A DNA stretch of 46,052 bases from CBETVX01 sp965539935 (GCA_965539935.1 CBETVX010000023.1:1-46052), one strand, 5' to 3'. Counted from the first letter of the stretch, positions 35,567 to 43,229 are shown. Numbers and translations are program-made. Notes: generated by a model from the sequence alone, not told the origin.

Positions 35567-35704
35567 ATGAAAAGAAGATTATTCATACTTATGGCTGGCT
35601 TTGGAGCTACAGTACTTACATTTTTAGCTACAGCAACCTCAGCTTCAGCATGTGTTTGGGGTACTTATCAACCTGTGGAGCCAAAGGCCCTTAGGGAAGA
35701 GTAA
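35567..35704 (+). CDS. agrD: AgrD-like cyclic lactone autoinducer precursor
   Basis: A 45-codon gene (ATG 35567, stop TAA 35702-35704). The N-terminus is amphipathic (MKRRLFILMAGFGATVLTFL), then ATATSASA leads to the core ACVWGTYQP and the acidic tail VEPKALREE. This is the classical AgrD layout: leader helix, cysteine-led core, charged C-terminal recognition tail. Ring closure would use Cys29 and the carbonyl of Thr33 or Tyr34, giving a 5- or 6-residue thiolactone. The exact mature peptide is an inference. It lies 4 bases after agrB and ahead of a hairpin. Confidence 0.93.
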   Translation: MKRRLFILMAGFGATVLTFLATATSASACVWGTYQPVEPKALREE

Positions 35705-35707
35705 AGC

Positions 35708-35740
35708 AAGGAGATCTATATCGATCTCCTTTAAAAAATT
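35708..35740 (+). terminator. Hairpin between agrD and the GGDEF/HD-GYP gene
   Basis: AAGGAGATC (35708-35716) pairs perfectly with GATCTCCTT (35723-35731) around a 6-nt loop, 3 bases after the agrD stop. The trailing run TTTAAAAAATT is a weak T tract. It may be a leaky terminator letting some transcription into the c-di-GMP gene, or an mRNA end for agrBD. Confidence 0.6.
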
Positions 35741-35761
35741 ATTCAGGAATAGGTGTTGTAT

Positions 35762-37486
35762 ATGTATACTCATCAAAATAATAGAAATGAAAGAATTCAT
35801 GAAATAGTTTCAATCGTAAAGCTCATCTCCTTATTATTTTCTGCAATAATAGTATTTAATAGTGATTTCTATAAAACAACTTTCAATTTTCATTATTCAG
35901 AACATATAAATATCTTTATAATATTTCTAATTTTTACAGTATTGTTCTTTATTTATAATATATTCATATACATATCTAAGAAAACATTAAATTCCGAACA
36001 TATTAATTTAAACAATATTTTTGAAATTACTTTTTTTATGATAATTATCACTGGTTTAATATATTCATCTGGAGGTCACCTAAGTCAATATAAATTCCTA
36101 TATTTATTTTTAATCATTGCCTTTACTATACAATATGGTAAAAAAGTTGGTTTTATATTAGCTATACTATGTTCTATAATAATACTATTTATAGACTTAA
36201 TTAGTGTTCCCTTTGATACAATTAATAAATTCTTTGAGATTGACTTAGTTTTAGCTGGTATATTTATTCTTACGGCATGGTTATTAGGTGATTATGTAAA
36301 TGTGGAAAGGGAATATGGAAAAAAATTACTTGATTTAGTAAACATTGATGAATTAACAGGTTTATATAATCATAGATTTTTTCAAGAATCCCTTGAGAAA
36401 CATATTGATTGGTCAAAGGATACAGATAAACCTGTTTCTTTATTGTTTATGGATATAGATTATTTTAAAAGATATAATGATTTGTATGGACATTTATCTG
36501 GAGATAAGGTTTTAAGTAAGGTGGGGGAAATTATTAAATCTAATATTGGCAAGGATGATATTGCAGCACGATATGGTGGAGAGGAATTTGCAATTATCCT
36601 TCCAAACACTTCTAAAGGGAAGTCCCTTGCCATAGGAGAGAAAATCAGAAGTGTAATTGAAAACACTTATTTTGAAGGTGAGGAAAACTTACCTAATGGA
36701 AATTTAACTATTTCTGTAGGAGTATCCACTTATCCCTATAAAGCAAAGAGTAAGCTAGAATTATTAAAGAGTGCTGATGACGCCCTATTTAAAGCGAAGT
36801 TTTTTAATAAAAATAAGGTTGAATTCTATGATTCAATACTTGAGGAGTTAAAACAAGACATCGAAGAGGAACATATCGACTTAATAAGCACTATTAAAAC
36901 TCTAATAAGTGTAATAAATGCTAAGGACCGATATACATATGGTCATACTGAAAGGGTAGTTATTTATTGTCGTCTTTTAGCTAATAAATTGGAATTATCC
37001 GATGAAGAAAAGAGAATTCTAAAATTTGGAGCCTATCTCCATGATATAGGTAAAATAGAAGTTCCTAAAAATATTCTAAATAAAAAAATGAGACTATCCC
37101 ATAATGAATGGGAATTAATAAAGCAACATCCAGAAAATGGTGTTGATATTATTAGCACTGTTCCATCCTTACAAAAGATTATTCCATTAATTAAGTATCA
37201 CCATGAAAAATACGATGGAAGTGGTTACCCTGAAGGACTTATGGGTGAAAATATTCCCTATTTAGTAAGGATACTTACAATTGCAGATAGTTTTGATGCC
37301 ATGACATCTGACAGACCATATCAAACTAGAAAAAGCTATGAAGAAGCCATGATTGAGCTTGAAAGATGTAAAAACACTCATTTTGATCCTTTATTAGTTG
37401 ATACATTTATTGCAGTGATAAAACAAAATACTCAATATCTTGATACATTTAAATTTAAAGAAATATACTATACACAAAAAATTTGA
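35762..37486 (+). CDS. Membrane GGDEF and HD-GYP protein (c-di-GMP turnover)
   Basis: About 574 aa. Five or six N-terminal membrane helices (to about residue 185), then a GGDEF diguanylate cyclase domain (LVNIDELTGLYNHRFF, LFMDIDYFKRYND, ARYGGEEFAIILPN, which keeps an active GGEEF), then an HD-GYP phosphodiesterase domain (YTYGHTERVVIY, LHDIGKIEVPKNIL, HHEKYDGSGYPEGL). Both enzymatic halves look intact, so it could make and degrade c-di-GMP under control of the membrane part. ATG 35762 is preferred, with AGGTG upstream; GTG 35753 and TTG 35756 are also in frame. It starts only about 57 bases after agrD. Confidence 0.93.
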   Translation: MYTHQNNRNERIHEIVSIVKLISLLFSAIIVFNSDFYKTTFNFHYSEHINIFIIFLIFTVLFFIYNIFIYISKKTLNSEHINLNNIFEITFFMIIITGLIYSSGGHLSQYKFLYLFLIIAFTIQYGKKVGFILAILCSIIILFIDLISVPFDTINKFFEIDLVLAGIFILTAWLLGDYVNVEREYGKKLLDLVNIDELTGLYNHRFFQESLEKHIDWSKDTDKPVSLLFMDIDYFKRYNDLYGHLSGDKVLSKVGEIIKSNIGKDDIAARYGGEEFAIILPNTSKGKSLAIGEKIRSVIENTYFEGEENLPNGNLTISVGVSTYPYKAKSKLELLKSADDALFKAKFFNKNKVEFYDSILEELKQDIEEEHIDLISTIKTLISVINAKDRYTYGHTERVVIYCRLLANKLELSDEEKRILKFGAYLHDIGKIEVPKNILNKKMRLSHNEWELIKQHPENGVDIISTVPSLQKIIPLIKYHHEKYDGSGYPEGLMGENIPYLVRILTIADSFDAMTSDRPYQTRKSYEEAMIELERCKNTHFDPLLVDTFIAVIKQNTQYLDTFKFKEIYYTQKI

Positions 37487-37495
37487 TGAAACAAT

Positions 37496-37540
37496 AAAAA
37501 ACAGGTAAAATATTCCATAAGATATTCCACCTGTTTTTTT
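37496..37540 (+). terminator. Terminator after the GGDEF/HD-GYP gene
   Basis: ACAGGT (37501-37506) with ACCTGT (37529-37534), extended inward by AATAT/ATATT, followed by a T run at 37534-37540. An A run precedes it, so it could work in both directions. Confidence 0.87.
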
Positions 37541-37691
37541 CTCTTCTTGTATAATCTAATAGACTTTACCTTACCTTTGTAGGTATTCACATGCCTTCTT
37601 ATTATCTTTTTATAATAATTATCACACTGTTTTGCCTTTCTTCATAAAATGATTCTATAGCATACTTTTAAAAAGAGAGGTAGAATTTAAT

Positions 37692-38138
37692 TTGAAAAGA
37701 CTAAACCCTGAAAAGCTAACTGTAACCTATAAAAAAGGAGTTACTGAAACTGAGCCCCTATTATGGAGACATTATACTTTAACCCATTCAGATATTACCG
37801 GAGAACTCTTTCTTACCATAGGATTAAATTTTGCCTATGAAGAGATTAATAAAACCAGAGATGAAGTTTTGGCAAGATGGTGTAAAATAAATAATCATTA
37901 TATTTTATACCTATATGTCTACATTGATGGTAAATTTAATCCTATGACTTCCTTCATAAGAAATAGAATATTTGTAAGAGAGTTGCCATTGGCCCTAGAG
38001 GCTATACGCTATGGAGATAGAGAATTTTTTAAAAGTCATCCCCATCTAGATAAAGCTCCAATTTATATCTATTTTGATTCATCTAATCCAAATCTCAACC
38101 GTGTTGAATTCTGGGGTACTCCATCTGACTATGCTTAA
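37692..38138 (+). CDS. Staygreen (SGR) family protein
   Basis: 148 aa, full-length match by eye to the staygreen family (PF12638): N-terminal LNPEKLTVTYKKGV, the conserved RHYTLTHSDITGELFLTIG, DEVLARW, a central VRELPLALEAIRYGDREFF and C-terminal HPHLDKAPIYIYFDS ... VEFWG. Plant SGR is a magnesium dechelatase for chlorophyll a, and some bacterial homologues show this activity in vitro. This organism shows no sign of photosynthesis, so the native substrate is unknown. The start is TTG at 37692 with GAGAGGT upstream. It stands alone between two terminators. Confidence 0.9.
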   Translation: MKRLNPEKLTVTYKKGVTETEPLLWRHYTLTHSDITGELFLTIGLNFAYEEINKTRDEVLARWCKINNHYILYLYVYIDGKFNPMTSFIRNRIFVRELPLALEAIRYGDREFFKSHPHLDKAPIYIYFDSSNPNLNRVEFWGTPSDYA

Positions 38139-38139
38139 C

Positions 38140-38162
38140 GGCAGGATATATCCTGCCTTTAG
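38140..38162 (+). terminator. Terminator of the staygreen gene
   Basis: GGCAGGATA and TATCCTGCC form a perfect 18-bp palindrome (38140-38157) right after the stop codon, followed by TTTAG. The T run is short. Confidence 0.65.
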
Positions 38163-38297
38163 AGTATTTCTAAAACTATAGTTTGTCCCTTCCTTTAACA
38201 CCTCTATTTTTTTATAGAATCAAATAAATTTTTTCAATGTTCTTTTTTTTTAATTATCCTAAAAGATTGCCTTTATTAATAAATTTTAAAAATATCA

Positions 38298-38326
38298 TTG
38301 ACCTTTCATATTATTTAGATTATTAT
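38298..38326 (+). promoter_or_regulatory. Sigma-A promoter of a short independent transcript
   Basis: TTGACC (38298-38303) and TATTAT (38321-38326) are 17 bases apart. Transcription would begin near 38333 and run to the terminator at 38566-38595, about 260 nt. Confidence 0.6.
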
Positions 38327-38365
38327 TATATTAATTTATATATTAAAGATTAAAAGGTGATTTAT

Positions 38366-38521
38366 ATGTCTAATTGTATTCAAAGAATTTCTCAATTTAA
38401 TGCCTATTATTTTAGCTGGGACTTTTATTATGGTGCTAGCTATTTCCCATGGAAAAATAATAGAACATTTAAATTGTTAATGAATTCTACTAATATGGTT
38501 AGTCTAAATATACCTATATAA
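38366..38521 (+). CDS. Unrecognised 51-aa ORF on a short transcript
   Basis: ATG 38366 with AAAGGTGA five bases upstream opens 51 codons ending TAA at 38521. The product begins MSNCIQRISQFNAYYFSWDF and is rich in Tyr, Phe, Trp and Asn; I recognise no family. A second frame inside it (ATG 38400 to TAA 38480) encodes a hydrophobic helix, MPIILAGTFIMVLAISHGK, then IIEHLNC, which looks more like a genuine small membrane protein but has no ribosome binding site. So this may be a frameshifted small membrane-protein gene, a true 51-aa protein, or a small RNA. It has its own promoter and a perfect terminator. Confidence 0.4.
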   Translation: MSNCIQRISQFNAYYFSWDFYYGASYFPWKNNRTFKLLMNSTNMVSLNIPI

Positions 38522-38565
38522 ATATACCTATTATAAGTCAAGTATATTATTAACTAACGATTACA

Positions 38566-38595
38566 AGAGACTCATTAACAGAGTCTCTTTTTTTA
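38566..38595 (+). terminator. Terminator of the short transcript
   Basis: AGAGACTC (38566-38573) and GAGTCTCT (38581-38588) form a perfect 8-bp stem with a 7-nt loop, followed by eight T. Confidence 0.92.
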
Positions 38596-38613
38596 TATAT
38601 TTATTTTAAATAT

Positions 38614-38678
38614 GGGATATCCCTTTTGTAATGACGCTCATTACAAAATGTAAAATAGGTGTGTACAGCCTATATAAT
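38614..38678 (+). promoter_or_regulatory. Palindromic operator and promoter of the symporter-larA operon
   Basis: TTTTGTAATGA (38624-38634) and TCATTACAAAA (38638-38648) are perfect 11-bp inverted arms around CGC. A second palindrome, GGGATATCCC (38614-38623), abuts it. A good -10 TATAAT lies at 38673-38678, but the -35 region is poor (TGTAAA at 38649-38654, 18-base spacer). The large palindrome is centred about 49 bases before the likely start of transcription, where an activator would sit. I cannot name the regulator; no regulator gene is adjacent. Confidence 0.6.
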
Positions 38679-38703
38679 AATCGAATTGGAGAGGTGACAG
38701 ATT

Positions 38704-40110
38704 ATGAATTTACCACTGATAATTGTTATATGTTACATTATTACTTTATTTGTCATAAGTTTTATTGCTAGAAAACTTACAGCAAATGGAAGTGATAGCT
38801 TTATACTAGCAGGTAGAAAACTTACTACTCCCCTTATTGCTGTTACTATTACTGGCTTAGCTATTGGTGGAGCTTCAACTATTGGAGTTGCAGAAAGTGC
38901 ATATAATGTAGGCCTTGCTGCAGGTTGGTATAACGTGGCCTGGGGAGCAGGGGCTATAATCATGGGATTAGTAGCTGCTTCAAGATATAGAAAGCTAAAT
39001 ATTTCTACAGTTCCAGAACTTCTTGAAAGATTTTATGATAAAAAAAGTCGTATCATATGTATTATTAGTCAAATGGTTATTCTTATTACTATTACTTCAC
39101 TACAATATATAGCAGGTGGAGCGATACTTTCATCCCTATTGCCAAATATATTTAATTTAAAAACTGGAATGATAATGAGCGCTATAGTTTTTATAGGAAT
39201 TACTTTTATTGGAGGCATGTGGTCAGCAGGTTTAACTAATATTTTAAATGTTATATTAATTTATGCAGGAATAATTGTAGCTACTATTTCTACCTTAACT
39301 TCCCAAGGAGGATTAAGTACTATTGCTTTAAAACTTCCAACGAATTCCCAGTACCTACATCCTATTAATGGTTTAGGATTCGCTATTATACTGGGTTGGT
39401 TTGCTGTTATGATTACTCAAACATTATCATTACAATCAACAGTTCAAATAGCCTGCGGTGCAAAAAGTGAAAAACATGCAAGGAATGGCTTTGTATTAGG
39501 TGGTCTTCTAATGCTCCCTATTGGTTTCTTAGCTGCCCTTTTAGGGATTGCTGGAAAGGTGGCCTATCCAGATATAAGTGCTACTATGGCACTTCCAAAA
39601 ATAATTATGTCCCTAAACCCTTTTATAGCAGGGATTACATTAGCTGCTCTGTGGGCTGCCGACGTTTCTACGGCATGTAATTTACTTTTAGGGACATCAA
39701 CATTATTTTCTCAGGACATATATAAAAGGTTTATAAATCCTAATATAGAAGATAAAAAGCTAATGCTAGTTAATAAAATCACTGTAATTATAGTAGGTAT
39801 TATTACATTTATTCTATCATTGACTATTGTTGGTATTTTAAAAACTTTATTAGTAGTTTTAAGTTTAACAACTGCCTTTACAGTGACAATCCTCTTTACT
39901 TTATTTGCCCCATCCCTATGTAGAAAAAACTCTGCTTTTTCTACTACAGTAGCTGGAATCCTTGTGCTCATTATATGGGAACTTGTTCCGCCCATAAGGA
40001 TATTTAGTCATGTTATATATTTAGAATGGATAATTTGTACTTTAGTTTTCTTAGCTAACACTATTGTTGACCCTGTTAAAACTTCTTTACCTATAGATTA
40101 TACAGCTTAA
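38704..40110 (+). CDS. Sodium:solute symporter (SSS family)
   Basis: 468 aa, about thirteen membrane helices. SSS features include the N-terminal DSFILAGRKLTTPLIAVTI and GLAIGGASTIGVAESAYNVG, the following VPELLERFYDKKSR, and ALWAADVSTACNLLLGTSTLFSQDIYKRF in two parts, corresponding to the second half of the sodium site. The substrate is not readable, but the next gene (19 bases downstream) is a LarA-type enzyme. A 2-hydroxy acid or related carboxylate is therefore a reasonable guess. ATG with GGAGAGGTGACAG upstream. Confidence 0.92.
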   Translation: MNLPLIIVICYIITLFVISFIARKLTANGSDSFILAGRKLTTPLIAVTITGLAIGGASTIGVAESAYNVGLAAGWYNVAWGAGAIIMGLVAASRYRKLNISTVPELLERFYDKKSRIICIISQMVILITITSLQYIAGGAILSSLLPNIFNLKTGMIMSAIVFIGITFIGGMWSAGLTNILNVILIYAGIIVATISTLTSQGGLSTIALKLPTNSQYLHPINGLGFAIILGWFAVMITQTLSLQSTVQIACGAKSEKHARNGFVLGGLLMLPIGFLAALLGIAGKVAYPDISATMALPKIIMSLNPFIAGITLAALWAADVSTACNLLLGTSTLFSQDIYKRFINPNIEDKKLMLVNKITVIIVGIITFILSLTIVGILKTLLVVLSLTTAFTVTILFTLFAPSLCRKNSAFSTTVAGILVLIIWELVPPIRIFSHVIYLEWIICTLVFLANTIVDPVKTSLPIDYTA

Positions 40111-40128
40111 TAAAGGAGGTTATACCCT

Positions 40129-41415
40129 ATGGACACTTATGAATTAAAATATGGTAAATCTAAAATGAATGTATCATTATCAAAAGATAATTTATTAGGA
40201 ATTATCGAAAGCAAAAAAACAAATGACACTAGAACAGAGGAAGAAAAAATACTACATGCCCTGGAGAATCCAATAAATAGTCTAAAGCTAAGGGAAATAG
40301 TTAATCCAGGTGAAAAGATTTGTATTGTAATATCCGATATAACTAGGGCTTGGCAAAAAATGAGTACTTTCTTGCCCTATATAGTAAAGGAACTCAATAA
40401 AGGTGGTATTAAAGATGAGGATATAGTATTTTTATGTGCCACAGGGTCCCATAGAAAACAAACTAAGGAAGAACACAAAATTTTACTAGGTGAAGAGCTA
40501 TCCGATAGGTTTACCGTAATTGACCATGACTGTTTAGATGAGGATAATTTAATCTACTTGGGGAAAACTAGTTATGGTACACCTGTGAAAATCAACAAAA
40601 CTGCTATGGAATGTGACCATATAGTCCTTACTGGAGCTATAGTATTCCATTTACTGGCAGGATGGGGAGGAGGTAAAAAATCTATTTTGCCAGGTATAGC
40701 AGGCTACGAATCCATAATGGCTAATCATGCCATGTCCCTTAACCCTGAAATAGGTTCTGGTTCAAATCCAGAAATCAAAAGTGGTAAGATAGTAGATAAC
40801 CCCATTCATTATGATATGCTTGAAGCAGCTAGTTTCGTAAAACCTTCTTTTTTGTTTAATGTTATTATGGGTTCAAATGGGGAAATAGCTGATGCAGTAG
40901 CTGGTGATTATGCCACAGCCCATGAAGCAGGATGTAAGATTGTTGATGAACTTGATGGAGTTTTTATAAAAGAAAAGGCCGATATGGTTATTGCTACTGC
41001 TGGTGGCTATCCTAAGGATATAAATTTTTATCAAACAATTAAAACGGTGATTAATGCAAAGGAAGCACTGAATGATAATGGGATAATGATTATTTTAAGT
41101 GAATGTAGTGATGGTTTTGGTAATGAACCTATTAGAGAAATAATTCAAAATTATAATTCCTTAGTAGATAGGGAGATTGCCTTAAGAAAGGATTATTCTA
41201 TTGCCAAATATATTGGCTATTATGTAACTGAAGTTGCAGAAAAATACAATCTGATTTTAGTATCTAATTTACCTCCTGAGGCTTTATCAATGGCCAATAT
41301 AAAGGTTGTTAAAACAATAGATGAGGCTTTAGATATTGCATATAACCTGAAAGGAAATAGTATTAAGACCTATCTTATGCCCCATGGTGCAAATACTTTT
41401 CCTAAACTAATTTAG
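40129..41415 (+). CDS. larA: LarA-family nickel-dependent 2-hydroxyacid racemase/epimerase
   Basis: 428 aa. LarA uses a nickel-pincer nucleotide bound to lysine to racemise lactate; homologues act on other 2-hydroxy acids. Catalytic positions match Lactobacillus plantarum LarA by residue number: His108 (ATGSHR), His174 (GAIVFH), Lys184 (GGGKKSILPG, the pincer lysine) and His200 (SIMANH). No larB, larC or larE for cofactor synthesis is in the window, so they must be elsewhere. Likely substrate: the acid brought in by the upstream symporter. Whether it is lactate itself cannot be said. AAAGGAGG lies upstream of the ATG. Confidence 0.9.
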   Translation: MDTYELKYGKSKMNVSLSKDNLLGIIESKKTNDTRTEEEKILHALENPINSLKLREIVNPGEKICIVISDITRAWQKMSTFLPYIVKELNKGGIKDEDIVFLCATGSHRKQTKEEHKILLGEELSDRFTVIDHDCLDEDNLIYLGKTSYGTPVKINKTAMECDHIVLTGAIVFHLLAGWGGGKKSILPGIAGYESIMANHAMSLNPEIGSGSNPEIKSGKIVDNPIHYDMLEAASFVKPSFLFNVIMGSNGEIADAVAGDYATAHEAGCKIVDELDGVFIKEKADMVIATAGGYPKDINFYQTIKTVINAKEALNDNGIMIILSECSDGFGNEPIREIIQNYNSLVDREIALRKDYSIAKYIGYYVTEVAEKYNLILVSNLPPEALSMANIKVVKTIDEALDIAYNLKGNSIKTYLMPHGANTFPKLI

Positions 41416-41420
41416 TAAAA

Positions 41421-41457
41421 AAATAAGGGTTATCTAAAATTTAGATAGCCCTTATTT
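41421..41457. terminator. Bidirectional terminator between larA and the TVP38 gene
   Basis: An inverted repeat of about 16 bp (left arm from 41421, right arm ending 41457; core AAGGGTTATCTAAA / TTTAGATAGCCCTT, one G-T pair) with A-rich and T-rich flanks. It can end both the plus-strand symporter-larA operon and the minus-strand redox operon. Confidence 0.87.
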
Positions 41458-41478
41458 TATATTTCTCTTTTAATTTAT

Positions 41479-42192
41479 TTATTTTAAATCATCCATATTT
41501 ATTCCCTTTTTCTTAGCGATGTACTTAGGTATTAGAGATATTAAGAATAGTATTATACCTGCAGCTGCAAATTTAACTAGAAGTCCAGCTGAGAAACCAT
41601 TTGTCACTATTTCACCAGCCATATATGCATATATAAATGCTCCAGGTGCCATACAGATTAATGACACTATAAAATATGTTCCAAGTTTAATTTTAGTTAA
41701 TCCATAGGCATAGTTTTGGAATGAGAATGGGAAAACAGGTACTAATCTAGTTAATATAAGGAAACTAGTTCCGTTTTTCTCAACTCCGTCATCTATTTTC
41801 TTGAACATTTCATTTTGTCCTATCTTATCTTCAATCATGCCCCTTGCTACATATTTAGACACTAAAAATGCTGCAGTAGCTCCAAAAGCAGCTCCTATTA
41901 ATGATACTACACCACCTGCAATTGGTCCAAAGGCTATCCCTGCAACTATTGTAAGCATTGAACCGGGTAACATAAATACACATGATGCAATATAAACTAA
42001 TATGAATACAAAATATCCCCAAATACCGAAGGATTTAAAGAATGCTTGCATTGCCTGTACATCTTTCAATTTATCAACTACTCCAGTTTTCCAAGCTATA
42101 AAAAAACCTACTGCTATTACTAAAACTGCTAATAATAATTTCTTCGTATCTGAAGATTTTTTATCAGACTTACCTTGTTTAGCATTTGCCAT
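41479..42192 (-). CDS. TVP38/TMEM64 (VTT-domain) membrane protein
   Basis: 237 aa. A charged N-terminal tail, then about five or six membrane segments. VTT-domain motifs are visible: VFMLPGSMLTIVAGIAFGPIAGGVVS in two parts, GATAAFLVSKYVARG, and LTRLVPVFPFSFQNYAYGLTKI in two parts. VTT/DedA-like proteins are linked to lipid scrambling and envelope homeostasis; some clostridial ones neighbour rhodanese genes. Last gene of the four-gene redox operon, after a GC-rich hairpin. ATG with AAGGAGGG upstream. Confidence 0.9.
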   Translation of the reverse strand: MANAKQGKSDKKSSDTKKLLLAVLVIAVGFFIAWKTGVVDKLKDVQAMQAFFKSFGIWGYFVFILVYIASCVFMLPGSMLTIVAGIAFGPIAGGVVSLIGAAFGATAAFLVSKYVARGMIEDKIGQNEMFKKIDDGVEKNGTSFLILTRLVPVFPFSFQNYAYGLTKIKLGTYFIVSLICMAPGAFIYAYMAGEIVTNGFSAGLLVKFAAAGIILFLISLIPKYIAKKKGINMDDLK

Positions 42193-42218
42193 ATATATCC
42201 CTCCTTATGAGATATAGA

Positions 42219-42242
42219 GGGGGAGGGCTTTGGCCCTCGCCC
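42219..42242 (-). promoter_or_regulatory. GC-rich intercistronic hairpin between rhodanese 2 and TVP38 genes
   Basis: GAGGGC (42223-42228) and GCCCTC (42233-42238) pair around TTTG, extended by GGG/CCC outside one mismatch. It is one of the most GC-rich short segments in the window. There is no T run, so a processing or stabilising stem is likely. Confidence 0.6.
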
Positions 42243-42254
42243 ATTTTAATTTAC

Positions 42255-43229
42255 TTATTCAACATCTCCTGTTTCAAGTGGTAGTTCTTCATAGAAGCTC
42301 CACTCTATCCAAGAACCATCATAGTTTTTAACATTTTCATATCCTAATAAATGAGTTAATACAAAAGTAGTATGAGCTGAACGTACACCTGATTGACAAT
42401 AAGGTATGATTGTCTTATCTGGAGTAATTCCTTTAGCTTCATATATCGCCTTAAGTTCTTCAACAGTCTTGAATGTCATATCTGCTCCATCACCAGTGTT
42501 TATAGCTTCTTTATACTCTATCCAAACACTGCTAGGTATTCTACCTTTTCTAAATGCACCGCTCTTTAAATCTTCCCCTGTAGCTTCTTCAATAGATCTA
42601 GTATCAAGTATAATTACGTTTGGATCCTCTATAGCTGCTTTAACATCTTCTAAAGTAGCTAATTTAGTATCATCAATATCACCATCAAACTTATACTCAG
42701 TAGCTGTTACCTCTGGTTTTTCAGTAGTCGCTTCAAATCCTGCTGCCTTCCAACCTTGAATACCACCATCTATAAGAGCCATTTTTTCATGTCCAATCAT
42801 TTCTAACTGCCATAAGAATCTAGCTCCATCATAGTCTCCCTTACCATCATAAAGAAGAACCATTGTGTCGTTGTCAATTCCTAATTCACCTAATAATTTA
42901 ACAAACTTATCAGTGTTAGCTCTCATGCCACCAAATTCATATTCTCCTTCATCGGCACTATAATCTGGTCTCCAAATATTTTGTGCCATTGGAATATGTC
43001 CTAATAAATACTCTGCAGAGTTTCTTATATCAATAACTGCAACCTTATCTCCTGATTCAATAATTTCCTTGGCTCTAACTGCACTTACAATAAAATCTGG
43101 ATTTGCATAAGCATCATATTTAGTTTCTTGCTCTTCTAATTCTGATTCAGTTTTAACATCTGGGGAAGCACACCCCACGAAGCTTACTATCATAGTTAAT
43201 ACTAATAATGCTGTTAACAATTTTTTCAT
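42255..43229 (-). CDS. Tandem rhodanese-domain lipoprotein (sulfurtransferase-like) 2
   Basis: 324 aa from ATG 43229 (GGGAGGA eight bases upstream; the ATG at 43235 is too close). Signal peptide with lipobox SFVGC, so anchored outside the cell. Two rhodanese domains: the first has Asp where the active Cys should be (LLYDGKGDYDGARFLW) and is probably structural; the second keeps PYCQSGVRSAHT, a CXSGXR-type active loop. The domains end ALIDGGIQGWK and NYDGSWIEWS. It is related in layout to the gene at 11555-12487, with which it shares an upstream inverted repeat. Third gene of the redox operon; a role in extracytoplasmic sulfur transfer is inferred. Confidence 0.89.
   Translation of the reverse strand: MKKLLTALLVLTMIVSFVGCASPDVKTESELEEQETKYDAYANPDFIVSAVRAKEIIESGDKVAVIDIRNSAEYLLGHIPMAQNIWRPDYSADEGEYEFGGMRANTDKFVKLLGELGIDNDTMVLLYDGKGDYDGARFLWQLEMIGHEKMALIDGGIQGWKAAGFEATTEKPEVTATEYKFDGDIDDTKLATLEDVKAAIEDPNVIILDTRSIEEATGEDLKSGAFRKGRIPSSVWIEYKEAINTGDGADMTFKTVEELKAIYEAKGITPDKTIIPYCQSGVRSAHTTFVLTHLLGYENVKNYDGSWIEWSFYEELPLETGDVE

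Noticed and set aside
37541..37691. Minus-strand open frame of about 55 codons rich in Lys and Arg running through the terminator at 37496-37540
   Set aside because: No ribosome binding site or proper start codon, and it overlaps the terminator of the neighbouring gene; probably chance in AT-rich DNA.
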